Below, piece by piece: positions 9,484 through 19,348 of a DNA stretch of 64,000 nucleotides. Made by a program: the position numbers and the translations under genes. Source of the stretch: CAWBVG01 sp963792175 (GTDB taxonomy: Bacteria; Acidobacteriota; Vicinamibacteria; Vicinamibacterales; CAVVIG01); NCBI GenBank assembly GCA_963792175.1, contig CAWBVG010000041.1, positions 124,001-188,000 on the forward strand, read 5' to 3'. Every line of letters begins with the position of its first letter. The first letter of the stretch is position 1. The notes beneath the pieces were generated by a model, which did no database searches, had not been told where the DNA came from, and worked only from the letters and a program-made list of their open reading frames with translations.

Positions 9484-10781
9484 TCGCCAGGCTCTTCGCG
9501 CTGCTCGCGTGGCTCGCCGGCCAGTCGCCGCTGGCGACCGAATCGCTCAATCGCTTTCTCTACGTGGAGTCGCCGTCCGAGGTGGTGGTGACCGTGCGCG
9601 CGGGCTGCACGGGCTGCGGCTGGGGAGAAAGCGGCCGGGAAGCCGCCGCGTTGCGCGTGATGGTCAACGGCAAGTACTCGCAGCACATCCTCCTGTACCG
9701 GGGTGAAGCGCCGGCGGATTACCGCATCGCGCTCGGGATGTACTCGCCGGGCCGCTACCGCCTTACCATCGAACGCGATCCGGCGCTGAGCGCGCGGGCG
9801 GCCGGGCGCGTGTCGATTGACATCCCGCGCATCGACTACCTCGCCAAAGGCAAGTCGTCCGACTACACCGCCCAATCGATGGCCCCGATTCTGCACGCGC
9901 GCGCGAACACGGTGGGCGCGTTCACCGACGTGCCGATGTTGATGTGGTACGAGATGGAAACGACGTCGCGCGGATGGCGGTTGCGTTATTCGGTCGTCTT
10001 CTCCAACGAAGATGGCGGCACCGCGACCGACCGGCTGATGGCGACATGGGGGCGCACGACGGACATCGAGTATGTCTACGGCGTGGAAGTCGACGAACAC
10101 GATCAGATTCTCGCGGAGGAATTTCAGGGTCCCGGCCACGAGGTGCCGCCGTTCACAGGACGCCACGAAGGCGGGCATCCGCTGCTGTGGGTGTCGACCG
10201 ACAACAACATGGTCAGCGAGTCGGGTACGACGCAGGTGCGCTATGCGCCGGCCGTGGAGCGATTCGACCTTGCCAACCAGTCGCGCGAAGTGGTGATGGA
10301 TCGGCATGCCTGGACCTACACCGTGGCGGCGCAGGAGATGACGCGCGAGGGAAAGATCGTGGCCGACGCGCCAGCGGGATCGGGAAAGGTTCCCGATCTC
10401 CGCCGCTACGTCCACGTCGAGGCGTGCACGGAGCTCGAGAATGCCGCGGTCGCGTTTTCGATCCGAGCGGCGGACAGCACCGGAACGCCGCGGTGGTACG
10501 ACTCCGATCGCGGCCTCAGCGAATTCCGAATCGTGCGCAGCGGGTGTTTCAGGGGCGCCGTCCCGCTGCCGGCATCGGCCGGACGGCCGGAGGCGGTTCG
10601 GTTTCGTGCGTTCTCCCGCGCTCAGCGGGGCGCGGCGCCGGCGTCATCGTCTGTCGTGTTGACGCGTGTCAACACGGTCTTCACCCTCGACGAGCGGTAT
10701 CAGCCCGGGCCGTCGCTGTTCTCGTGGACCGGTTCGATCCCGCTGCCGGTGGACGGCGACTGGCGCGAGCTGCCTTTCTGA
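9480..10781 (+). CDS. Exported protein of unknown function, last gene of the sugar operon
   Basis: 433 residues. I do not recognise a family. A hydrophobic N-terminus (MIARLFALLAWLAG) suggests export. The early region has a Cys pair in CTGCGWGE; the middle is rich in beta-like segments with several Trp (MLMWYEMETTSRGWRLRYSVVF); the region around HEGGHPLLWVSTDNN has His and Asp that could bind metal. The start overlaps the dehydrogenase stop (ATGA), so it is translated with the sugar operon and may be an exported accessory factor. It has no frame break. Confidence 0.6.
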   Translation: MIARLFALLAWLAGQSPLATESLNRFLYVESPSEVVVTVRAGCTGCGWGESGREAAALRVMVNGKYSQHILLYRGEAPADYRIALGMYSPGRYRLTIERDPALSARAAGRVSIDIPRIDYLAKGKSSDYTAQSMAPILHARANTVGAFTDVPMLMWYEMETTSRGWRLRYSVVFSNEDGGTATDRLMATWGRTTDIEYVYGVEVDEHDQILAEEFQGPGHEVPPFTGRHEGGHPLLWVSTDNNMVSESGTTQVRYAPAVERFDLANQSREVVMDRHAWTYTVAAQEMTREGKIVADAPAGSGKVPDLRRYVHVEACTELENAAVAFSIRAADSTGTPRWYDSDRGLSEFRIVRSGCFRGAVPLPASAGRPEAVRFRAFSRAQRGAAPASSSVVLTRVNTVFTLDERYQPGPSLFSWTGSIPLPVDGDWRELPF

Positions 10782-10799
10782 TGACAGTCTCACAGCACA

Positions 10800-10990
10800 C
10801 AGTCGGTAGTCGAGAGTCGGTAGTCAGGAGTCGAGTCGTAGTCGATAGTCTCGTCAGTAGTCTCGTCGGTAGTCGCGGTAGTCGGGTCCTGCCGTGGCCG
10901 GACTATCGACTATCGACCAGACTACCGACTCCTGACTCGACTACCGACTCCTGACTAGACTACCGACTCTCGACTACTGACTATCGACTA
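10800..10990. repeat. Palindromic array of AGTCGGTAGTC-like units
   Basis: The left half (about 10800-10880) has repeats of AGTCGGTAGTCG. The right half (about 10905-10990) has the complement GACTACCGACTC repeated. Together they form a very long imperfect hairpin between the convergent sugar operon and methylase gene. The right edge encodes the last residues and stop of the methylase. Confidence 0.85.
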
Positions 10991-11952
10991 GTGGTGCGAC
11001 GTTGCTGATGATGTACTCCGCGACATCGCCGCGGCGGCTCGCCTTCGAATTGATCGCGCGTCGCGCCGGCACGCGGTGCGCGCGGAGACCGGCACGGCGC
11101 GCCGTCCGGTTCATCTCGTAGAGCTCGCTGATGATCGGAGCGGTCGAATTGCTCACGATCACGTGACATCCGCGGCCGGCCAGCTCGATGACAGCCTGCT
11201 GCAGCCGCCGTTGATCCTCGCTCGAAAACCGGCTCGCGGTATAGCCGGTGAAGTTGGCGGTGTCGCTGACCGGCGCATAGGGTGGATCGAAGTAGAGCAG
11301 GTCGTGCCGCTGCGCGTGCTCGAGCGCCAGCTCGAACCCGCCGTAGCGGATGTTCACGCCGGGCGCGGCGATGATCGACGCGACGGCGCGCAGATTATCC
11401 GCATCGCAGATGCGCGGATTGGCGTAGCGCCCCGCCGGGACGTTGAACTCGCTCCGCGAATTCAACCGGAACAGGCCGTTGAAGCCGGTGCGATTCAGGT
11501 AGATGAACATGGCGGCCAGGGCCGGCGGGTAATCTTCGATCGCGACGCTCGGAGCTGGCCCCGAAGTGCTCGCTGCGCTGCGGGTTGAAGAGCGTGTCCC
11601 GCACGCGATAGAAATGCGTCTGCGGCGACTCCCGATGCTGACGCTCGTGATCGGCAAGCGCGGCAATCACGTCGTCCGCGCGCGCGCCGACGGCGCAATA
11701 GCAGCCGAGCAGATCGCGATTGAGATCGGTGAGCCAGGCGGTGTGCGGCGCGATGTCCCGGCTGGCCGCCAGATCGAAGAACAGCGCGCCGCTGCCCAGG
11801 CACGGCTCGAAGTACTGCTCGAACTGCGGCGGGACGAATCTGCGGAGCTGCGGGAGCAGCTGCCGCTTGCCCCCGGCCCATTTCAGAAACGGGCGCGCCG
11901 GATCAGGAGCGCTGGCCGCGCGCGCGGCCGCTCGCGAGAAGGCGGTGACCAA
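10974..11952 (-). CDS. DNA adenine methylase, Dam/D12 class (one frame break)
   Basis: N6-adenine DNA methyltransferase of about 325 residues, class alpha. The N-terminus has PFLKWAGGKRQLLPQL (S-adenosylmethionine motif) and the body has LLYFDPPYAP (catalytic DPPY). The family often methylates GATC, but specificity cannot be read from sequence. The frame changes near 11556 (coding strand GAGCGTCGCG, one extra base), after which homology resumes at VAIEDYPPAL. No restriction endonuclease is adjacent, so it looks like an orphan regulatory or mismatch-repair methylase. The stop codon lies in the flanking repeat array, so the last few residues are repeat-derived. Confidence 0.85.
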
Positions 11953-12053
11953 AGGTGACCATCGATCGTATCACGCTGACCAATCGACCTACCCCGCCCA
12001 CGAGGTCAGGCCGACCCACGGAGCCACGCGACTCACCGACCACGTCATGACGA

Positions 12054-12347
12054 TCAACCGTAGGTGAGCCAGACGCGGGTCAGGTAATCCCCCATCGTCA
12101 GCACGAACATGATCCCGAGCCAGAAGATGCTGCCGAGCACGACGACCCAGGTGAGGCGCGTGCTGTATTTCACGTGCATGAAGAACAGGACGACCAGCGT
12201 CGCTTTGATGACCGCGATCGTCAATGCCACGACCGTATTCAGGCGGCCGAGGTCGAAGAAGGCGATCTGCACCGTCAGGTAGGTGCCGAGCATGAGGATG
12301 CCGAAGATCGTGTAGTAAACGCGCTTGGGCAGAATGTGGTCAGTCAC
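12054..12347 (-). CDS. Cytochrome c oxidase subunit IV
   Basis: Small membrane subunit of 97 residues with three helices (YYTIFGILMLGTYLTVQIAF, VVALTIAVIKATLVVLFF and VVVLGSIFWLGIMFVL) and the family motif FFMHVKYS. It is the last gene of the respiratory operon. The GTG start overlaps the subunit III stop (GTGA), which decides the start. Confidence 0.85.
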   Translation of the reverse strand: MTDHILPKRVYYTIFGILMLGTYLTVQIAFFDLGRLNTVVALTIAVIKATLVVLFFMHVKYSTRLTWVVVLGSIFWLGIMFVLTMGDYLTRVWLTYG

Positions 12348-12998
12348 GGTCCATGCCGTCCGATGAGGTAGAGCAACGGAAACAGGAAAATCCAGACGAT
12401 GTCGACGAAGTGCCAGTACAACCCGCTGATTTCGATGGGGCTGTAATAGTCCTCGGTGATGGTTCCGCGCCACGTCCACCAGAACATCACCAGCATGATG
12501 CCGATGCCGATGATCATGTGCAGCGCGTGCAGACCGGTCATGATGAAGTACAGCGAGAAAAACAACTGCGCGTGGCGGACGTATTCCCGCTCGAACTGAA
12601 ATCCCGGGCCCGGCACATGGTGCTCTTCGAACTTGTGGTAGTACTCCACGCTCTTGATGCCCAGGAACGCCGCCCCGAGCACCATCGTCGCCACCAGGAA
12701 CCACAGCACCAGCTTCCGCTGACCCAGCTGCGCGGCGTGTACGGCCAGCGCCATGGTCAAACTGCTCGTGATCAGGACGACGGTGTTGATCGTGCCGAGC
12801 GTGACGTCGAGCTCGTGACTCGCGACGGCGAATGCCTCGGGATACCAGGCGCGGTAGATGGCATACGTGAGGAACATGCCGCCGAAGAACAGCACCTCGG
12901 TGACGAGGAACACCCACATGCCGAGCGTGGCCGCTTCCTTCTGCTGGCCCAGGCTGTCGAAGTGGTGCGCGAGCGCTGGGTGATGCGTGTGCGCGGCT

Positions 12999-13009
<11 letters not shown>
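12344..13009 (-). CDS. ctaE: Cytochrome c oxidase subunit III
   Basis: Membrane subunit of 221 residues from ATG 13009, overlapping the subunit I stop by 11 bases. An in-frame upstream codon at 13042 is less likely. Visible motifs are LGMWVFLVTEVLFFGG, whose Glu is the conserved acidic residue of helix III, GLHALHMIIGIG, and the C-terminal SGLYWHFVDIVWIFLFPLLY. Subunit III stabilises the oxidase core. Confidence 0.93.
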
Positions 13010-14615
<1,606 letters not shown>

Positions 14616-14618
14616 GGG

Positions 14619-15570
14619 TTATCGGGGCTGCACCTGCGGCAGCTCATGCAGCGACTTCACGTACTCGATCAGCTCGAGCAGTTGCTCCTCAGTGACCAGC
14701 CCCTGGAACGTCGGCATGATCGGCTGGAATCCCGAAGTGATTTTCGCCGCCGGCTGGAGAATCGATTCGCGGACGTACGCCTCGTCGACGGTCAGCGTCT
14801 CGCCGTTCTGGAGCGTCACGGTCTTGCCGAACAGGCCTTCGAGCACCGGTCCGCGGCCCTGCGCGTCCGGGCGATGGCAGGTGTTGCACGCGAGGTCCTG
14901 AAACAGCTTCGCGCCCGCCGAGGCGAGCGACCCTTCCGACGCACCGCCGCCCAGCCACGTCTGATATTCACTCGGCTCCATGACAACGACCTGGCCGATC
15001 ATGCCCGAGTGCTTCGTGCCGCAGGTACTCAGCGCAGAACAGGCGGTAGCGCCCTGGTTTCGTCGACTGAAACCACAGGTGCGTATAGCGTCCGGGCACG
15101 ACGTCGGCCTTGATCCGAAAGGCCGGAACGAAGACATCGTGAATGACGTCCTCGGACGTCATGATCAGCTTCACCGGCCGTCCCACCGGCACATGCAGTT
15201 CGTTGATTTCGCGCTGGCCGTCGAGATGCTGGAACTTCCACATCCACTGCTTGCCGACCACGTAGATGTTGATGGTTTCGTCGGGCGGCCGCGACATCGC
15301 GAAGAACACGCTCGCGCCCCAGACGAAGATGACCATCGTGATGAGCAGCGGCACGATCGTCCATGTCAGCTCGAGCACGAGGCCGCCGTGGATCTCCGAA
15401 CCGACGCTGTCGGCGGCACGCCGCCGGTACTTCACCGCATAAAAGACAATCAGGCCGGCGATCAGCAGCGAAAAGAAGATCGAGAGCGCGAGGAGAAAGA
15501 AGTAGAGCGCGTCGACGCGGCTCGCCATCGTCGAGGCGGATTCGGGAAAGAGCGGCGTTCCAGACCACAT
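14619..15570 (-). CDS. ctaC: Cytochrome c oxidase subunit II fused to cytochrome c, caa3 type (one frame break)
   Basis: About 316 residues. Two N-terminal helices (YFFLLALSIFFSLLIAGLIV and a second near residue 70) are followed by the CuA cupredoxin domain with FCAEYCGTKHSGM. A C-terminal cytochrome c domain has haem site CNTCHRPD. The fusion marks a caa3-type oxidase that takes electrons from cytochrome c or directly from Complex III. The frame changes near 15036, just inside the CuA site; the coding strand reads TACCTGCGG where TACTGCGG is needed. Breaking such an invariant site in an otherwise perfect operon argues for a sequence error. Confidence 0.93.
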
Positions 15571-15573
15571 AGC

Positions 15574-15623
15574 GAAGGTTCTAGGTTCTAGGGTTCTAGG
15601 TTCAAGGTTCTAGGGTTCAACGT
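15574..15623. repeat. GGTTCTAGG repeat stretch
   Basis: About six degenerate copies of GGTTCTAGG lie between subunit II and SCO1. They encode the last residues of SCO1 (NPRTLNLEP), so the array has grown into that gene. Confidence 0.75.
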
Positions 15624-16454
15624 TCTTCGCTCGCGGCGCAGCATGACCACGATGAATCCGCCGAGCGCGAGGGCTGTCGCCGCGCCCGCGATGCGCATCG
15701 CGCGCAGGATCGCCACGCCGTAGCGGCCGGTCATCGGGTCGTAGTGATAGCAATACAGCAGCAATGCGTCGACCGGCGATCCCACTTTGCCGGAGGACGC
15801 TTCGACGATGGCCAGCCGGAGATCGCGCGGCCCGTACTCGATCCCGAACAGGTACCGCGCCATCCGGCCGTCGGGCGTCAGGACGATGATGCCGGTCGGG
15901 TGCGCGAACTGCTTCGTTTCCGGATCCCAGGCATAACGGAACCCGGCGGCCTTGGTCAGCCGGTCGATTGACAACTGATCACCGGTGAGAAAGTGCCAGC
16001 CGGCGGCGGCGCCGGCGCGTCCGTAGCGCTCGAGGTATCCGGCTTTCTTGACGGCCGCGGCCGCGGGCGTGTCGCGCGGATCGATGCTGACCGTCACGAT
16101 CTCGAAATCCGCGCCCGGGTCGAGCGACAACACCTTCAGTGCGCTGGACAATCCATTGATGGCCAGCGTGCACAGCATCGGGCAGTCGTAATAGGCGAAC
16201 ACCAGAACGACCGGCCGCTTGCCAAAATACTCGCCAAGCTGGACCGCGCGTCCCTGCTCGTCCCGGAGTGGCGTGTCGAGCGGCAGGTGCTCGTCGAGGC
16301 GCTGGTCGAACCCAATCTCGCGCAGCGCCGGCGGTACCTGCGACGACGGCATACCCGACTCGCGTTTAAAGCCCGCACTGGCGGGGCCATCGACCATCTG
16401 CCCGTGCGCGCTGCGCACAAAGGACACAGAGGTAACAAAGGACACAAAGGACAC
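15588..16454 (-). CDS. SCO1/SenC copper chaperone for oxidase assembly
   Basis: Membrane-anchored thioredoxin-fold protein of 288 residues that delivers copper to the CuA site of subunit II. It has the Sco motif FAYYDCPMLC (CPMLC binds copper) and a distal His in KQFAHPTGIIVL. A C-terminal helix (AATALALGGFIVVMLR) anchors it. The start is uncertain: the only in-frame candidates lie in a TTTGTGTCC repeat, so the signal-like N-terminus (VSFVSFVTSVSFVRSAHG) is repeat-encoded. It lies in the oxidase operon just upstream of ctaC. Confidence 0.88.
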   Translation of the reverse strand: MSFVSFVTSVSFVRSAHGQMVDGPASAGFKRESGMPSSQVPPALREIGFDQRLDEHLPLDTPLRDEQGRAVQLGEYFGKRPVVLVFAYYDCPMLCTLAINGLSSALKVLSLDPGADFEIVTVSIDPRDTPAAAAVKKAGYLERYGRAGAAAGWHFLTGDQLSIDRLTKAAGFRYAWDPETKQFAHPTGIIVLTPDGRMARYLFGIEYGPRDLRLAIVEASSGKVGSPVDALLLYCYHYDPMTGRYGVAILRAMRIAGAATALALGGFIVVMLRRERRTLNPRTLNLEP

Positions 16455-16460
16455 AAGAAC
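16415..16460. repeat. CACAAAGGA repeat (coding strand TCCTTTGTG)
   Basis: Tandem degenerate copies of ACAAAGGAC on the plus strand overlap the SCO1 start region. The same family occurs at 18688-18812 and 45159-45212. Confidence 0.75.
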
Positions 16461-16506
16461 ACTCGGCGACGCCTTGCGGAGCCTCCGCGGTTCCTGTTCC
16501 TTGGTC

Positions 16507-16938
16507 TCATGGCTTCTGACCTGTTCTTGTGGGCAACCCGCGTTCCAGCGTCAACCGCATCGCCTCGTTGATGGGAATTCGCACGATGCCAGCGTTTCGG
16601 TCCACCCATCCATAACTGGAGAGCAGCTCGTCTTCGCTCGCGCGGAGCTCGCGCAGGTCCTCGCGTGGCGCGGTCTGCAGCCGCGGCTCCGGCGGCATGC
16701 GCTCGCCCTGAGAAACGGCAAGCGGGTATTCGGGCGGCACGCGCTGCGCCTCGCGCGAGGCGAAATACTGAAACAAGAGCCACACCATGAAACTGGCGCC
16801 GATGCCGACGACGATGAGGCCGACGCCGAAGCCGAGGATGGCTCGGATGTTGACGTCGCTCGCCTCGTGATGGACCTCGGGGTTCTCGTCCGCCCCGTGA
16901 GGTGTTCCGCCGTGATGGGGAAGGTGCAGTTCCGCCAT
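16507..16938 (-). CDS. Small His-rich membrane protein in the Complex III/oxidase operon
   Basis: 143 residues. The N-terminus is His-rich (LHLPHHGGTPHG), followed by one helix (AILGFGVGLIVVGIGASFMVW) and a soluble tail ending GLPTRTGQKP. It lies between actF and SCO1, a place where act operons often carry an extra small subunit. A structural or metal-handling subunit is plausible, but no domain is recognised. The ATG lies 2 bases after the actF stop, so the two are translated together. Confidence 0.65.
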   Translation of the reverse strand: MAELHLPHHGGTPHGADENPEVHHEASDVNIRAILGFGVGLIVVGIGASFMVWLLFQYFASREAQRVPPEYPLAVSQGERMPPEPRLQTAPREDLRELRASEDELLSSYGWVDRNAGIVRIPINEAMRLTLERGLPTRTGQKP

Positions 16939-16940
16939 GA

Positions 16941-18155
16941 CTAGTGGGCCTCCCGTGGCGGGGCGCCGCGCTCGATGATGCGGCCGAGCGCTTCGTCGAA
17001 CTCCGGATCGTGAACGGGAAGAATGGCGCGGCCGCGCAGCTGCCGGATGAAGCAGCCGAGCCAGATCGCCCCGAGCGTCATCGGCAGCACCACGTCGAGC
17101 CAGCTCACGGCGATGCCCGCCGGGTGAAACTCCGGCGCGATCAGCCAGAACAAATCGAGCAGCCGCACGATCAACACCGCGATCGCGACTTTGACCAGCA
17201 TCCGCGGATCCCGCTTGACCGCCCGCGACAGCAACAGCACGAACGGCACCGCGAAATGAAACAGAATGAGCAACGTGCCGACCCATCGCCATCCGGTCTG
17301 GAGGCGGTGGGTGTACCACGTGATCTCCGCGGGCAGGTTGCCCGACCAGATGATCAGGTACTGCGAAAACGAGAAGTAGGCCCACAGCATCACGAACGCG
17401 AGCAGGAGGTTGCCCAGGTCGTGGAAATGGGCCGCGACGACGATCCGATCGAGCGGCGGCCGCCGGCTGAGCCAGACCAGCGCCACGATGAGAAAGGCGA
17501 GAGCCGAGAGGCCCTGGCCGCCCATGATCAACACGCCGTAGATCGTCGAGAACCAGTGCGGCTCGAGCGACATCAGCCAGTCGAATGCCGCAAACGTAAT
17601 CGTCAGCCCGTAGGCGAGCAGGCCGCCGGCGCTCAACTGCTGCATCCGCCGGGCGATGCGTGGGTCGGGATTGCGATCCTGTTCCAGCGACCACGCGTTC
17701 AGGAAGTACGACAGCACGTTCCAGACGAGGAAGTACAACGCCGCTCGCGCCAGGAAGAACGGCGTGTTCAGGTACAGCTGCTTGTGGCGCAACACCTCGT
17801 CGTGCGCGACCAGGTCGGCGTTGGTCCACGGATACAGCCGCGACATGCCGAGCGCGATCGGCAGGAACAACGCCGTCATCACCGGCAGCACGCGAGCCGC
17901 TGCGCCTATCGGTCGGCGGATGACCACACCCCAGGCGCCGCCGGACAACTGGTGCACCATGCCGAGCGCGAGAGAACCGAGCGTCACGCCGAGGCACAGC
18001 ATGTACGCCATCAGGTACGACTGCATGAACTGGGTGAAGTTCAGCAACGCGCCCCCGAGCGACACCACCGCGCCAAGGGCGCCGGCCAGCAGCAACGTTC
18101 GCTGATGACGCGCCAGTTCGGGAATCGCGGCGTCGGCCGTCTGAGTGAGAGCCAT
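16941..18155 (-). CDS. actF: Alternative Complex III subunit ActF
   Basis: Quinol:cytochrome c oxidoreductase membrane subunit of 404 residues with about ten helices. Related to ActC/NrfD; family features include FTQFMQSYLMAYMLCLG, the RLYPWTN turn, FAAFDWLMSLEPHWFSTIYG and YFSFSQYLIIWSGNLP. It binds quinol or supports proton translocation. The start codon shares one base with the actE stop (TGATG). Confidence 0.92.
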   Translation of the reverse strand: MALTQTADAAIPELARHQRTLLLAGALGAVVSLGGALLNFTQFMQSYLMAYMLCLGVTLGSLALGMVHQLSGGAWGVVIRRPIGAAARVLPVMTALFLPIALGMSRLYPWTNADLVAHDEVLRHKQLYLNTPFFLARAALYFLVWNVLSYFLNAWSLEQDRNPDPRIARRMQQLSAGGLLAYGLTITFAAFDWLMSLEPHWFSTIYGVLIMGGQGLSALAFLIVALVWLSRRPPLDRIVVAAHFHDLGNLLLAFVMLWAYFSFSQYLIIWSGNLPAEITWYTHRLQTGWRWVGTLLILFHFAVPFVLLLSRAVKRDPRMLVKVAIAVLIVRLLDLFWLIAPEFHPAGIAVSWLDVVLPMTLGAIWLGCFIRQLRGRAILPVHDPEFDEALGRIIERGAPPREAH

Positions 18156-18796
18156 CAGCGAATCCGGTCCCGCTCGCCGGCTGGAACGTCTGCGAGCGTG
18201 GCGTGCTCGCTGAGCTGAAGCGCGCGGATGTAGGCGACGATCGCCCACCGATCGGCGGCGGCGATCTGCGACGCGTAGTCGGGCATGGCGCCGAACCCGT
18301 TGGTGATGACGTCGAAGAAGTGTCCGACGGGCGCCTCGCGGAGGCGGTCCTGGTGATACGACGGCGGACGGCGATAGCCCCGGCGCACGACCATCCCGTC
18401 GCCCTGGCCGCTACGCCCATGACAGGGCGAGCAAAAGATGTCGAAGCGCTCCTGGCCGCGGGCCATCACGCGCGCGTCGATCGGGAACGGAAAGACGGTC
18501 GCGTCCGCCTTGCCGGTTCGTCCGGTATACATCAGCGCGTCGTCGCGCAGGTGTCCGCGCGCCACTGTTCCCTCCACGAGCGGCCGCGCGGACCGAGAAT
18601 CGCCGAAGAACGTCGACTCGCGAAGCGGGACGTACTTCGGTTGATCGTGCATGTCCTGGCGGCAGCCAGAAAAAGCCAGAGCTGCCGACACAAAGGACAC
18701 AAAGGAAACAAAGGACACAAAGGAACGGACAGAGGACGGCCGGACAGAGGACCGCGAGGCGCGCCAGCGCCGGGCTCCCTTTGTGACCTTCGTCAC
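18155..18796 (-). CDS. actE: Alternative Complex III subunit ActE, cytochrome c lipoprotein
   Basis: Mono-haem c lipoprotein of about 213 residues from the GTG at 18796; the start is uncertain. The lipobox is AFSGC and the haem site FCSPCHGRSGQG; the C-terminus has the Met-containing GAMPDYASQI typical of axial ligation. The signal peptide core is SFVSFVSFVSFVSAALAF, written by a TTTGTGTCC repeat. In the raw sequence this frame runs on from actD without a stop; I treat that as an artefact of a frame break in actD and annotate two genes. Confidence 0.85.
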   Translation of the reverse strand: MTKVTKGARRWRASRSSVRPSSVRSFVSFVSFVSFVSAALAFSGCRQDMHDQPKYVPLRESTFFGDSRSARPLVEGTVARGHLRDDALMYTGRTGKADATVFPFPIDARVMARGQERFDIFCSPCHGRSGQGDGMVVRRGYRRPPSYHQDRLREAPVGHFFDVITNGFGAMPDYASQIAAADRWAIVAYIRALQLSEHATLADVPAGERDRIR

Positions 18797-18812
18797 CTTT
18801 GTGTCCTTGTTC
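18688..18812. repeat. Inverted CACAAAGGA / TCCTTTGTG repeat array
   Basis: The left arm (18688-18724) has four ACAAAGGA units. The right arm (18777-18812) has CCTTTGTGACC-like units in the opposite orientation. Together they form an imperfect hairpin across the actD/actE boundary; it also encodes the ActE signal peptide. Confidence 0.75.
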
Positions 18813-19348
18813 TTAGTCCGCGACAGTGGAGACCTCCCGCGGGCTGAGGTGGTCAGGAACTCGCGCGTCCCTTCGAGGTCGAATTTCGGGTCGGCGGCCT
18901 CGATGCAGAGGAAGAACCGGTTCCGGCTCGCCAGCGCGAAACGCGGCACGTTGAACACCGGGTGATACGGCTGCGGCAGGCCGTTCAGCGCCAGCATGCC
19001 CAGCACCGCCGAGAGCGCGGCGACGAGAATCGTGCACTCGAAGGTCACCGGGATGAACGCCGGCCAACTGTGCAGCGGTTTTCCGCCGACGTTCAACGGA
19101 TACGCGATCACCGACGACCAGTACTGCAGGCCGTAGCCGCCGAGGCAGCCGCAGAGTCCGCCGATGAGCACGATCAGCGGCAGCCTCGTATGCCCTCCGC
19201 CGAGCGCATGGTGCAGCTCTTCGATCGGAAACGGCGAGTACGCGTCCATACGCCGATAGCCGGCGCCGTACGCCCGCTCGGTGGCCGTCACCAGCGAGGT
19301 CGGATCGTCGAACTCGGCCATCAGGCCGTGGATGACGCCGGCTTTCAT
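18813..19348 (-). CDS. actD: Alternative Complex III subunit ActD (DUF3341, one frame break)
   Basis: About 178 residues with two helices (LPLIVLIGGLCGCLGGYGL and PVTFECTILVAALSAVLGML) and the family opening GLMAEFDDPTSLVTATERAY. After EFLTT the frame must move to read LSPREVSTVAD and a TAA stop at 18813, the usual ActD ending. The break is near 18870 and fits one missing base or two extra. Without it the reading runs into actE and mimics a fusion. The start overlaps the actC stop (ATGA). Confidence 0.88.

Noticed and set aside
10800..10990. CRISPR array
   Set aside because: Units are short, degenerate, contiguous and without spacers, and both orientations occur in one array.
18155..19348. 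True ActD-ActE fusion protein
   Set aside because: The alternate frame gives the normal ActD ending with a stop codon; the linker is repeat-derived.
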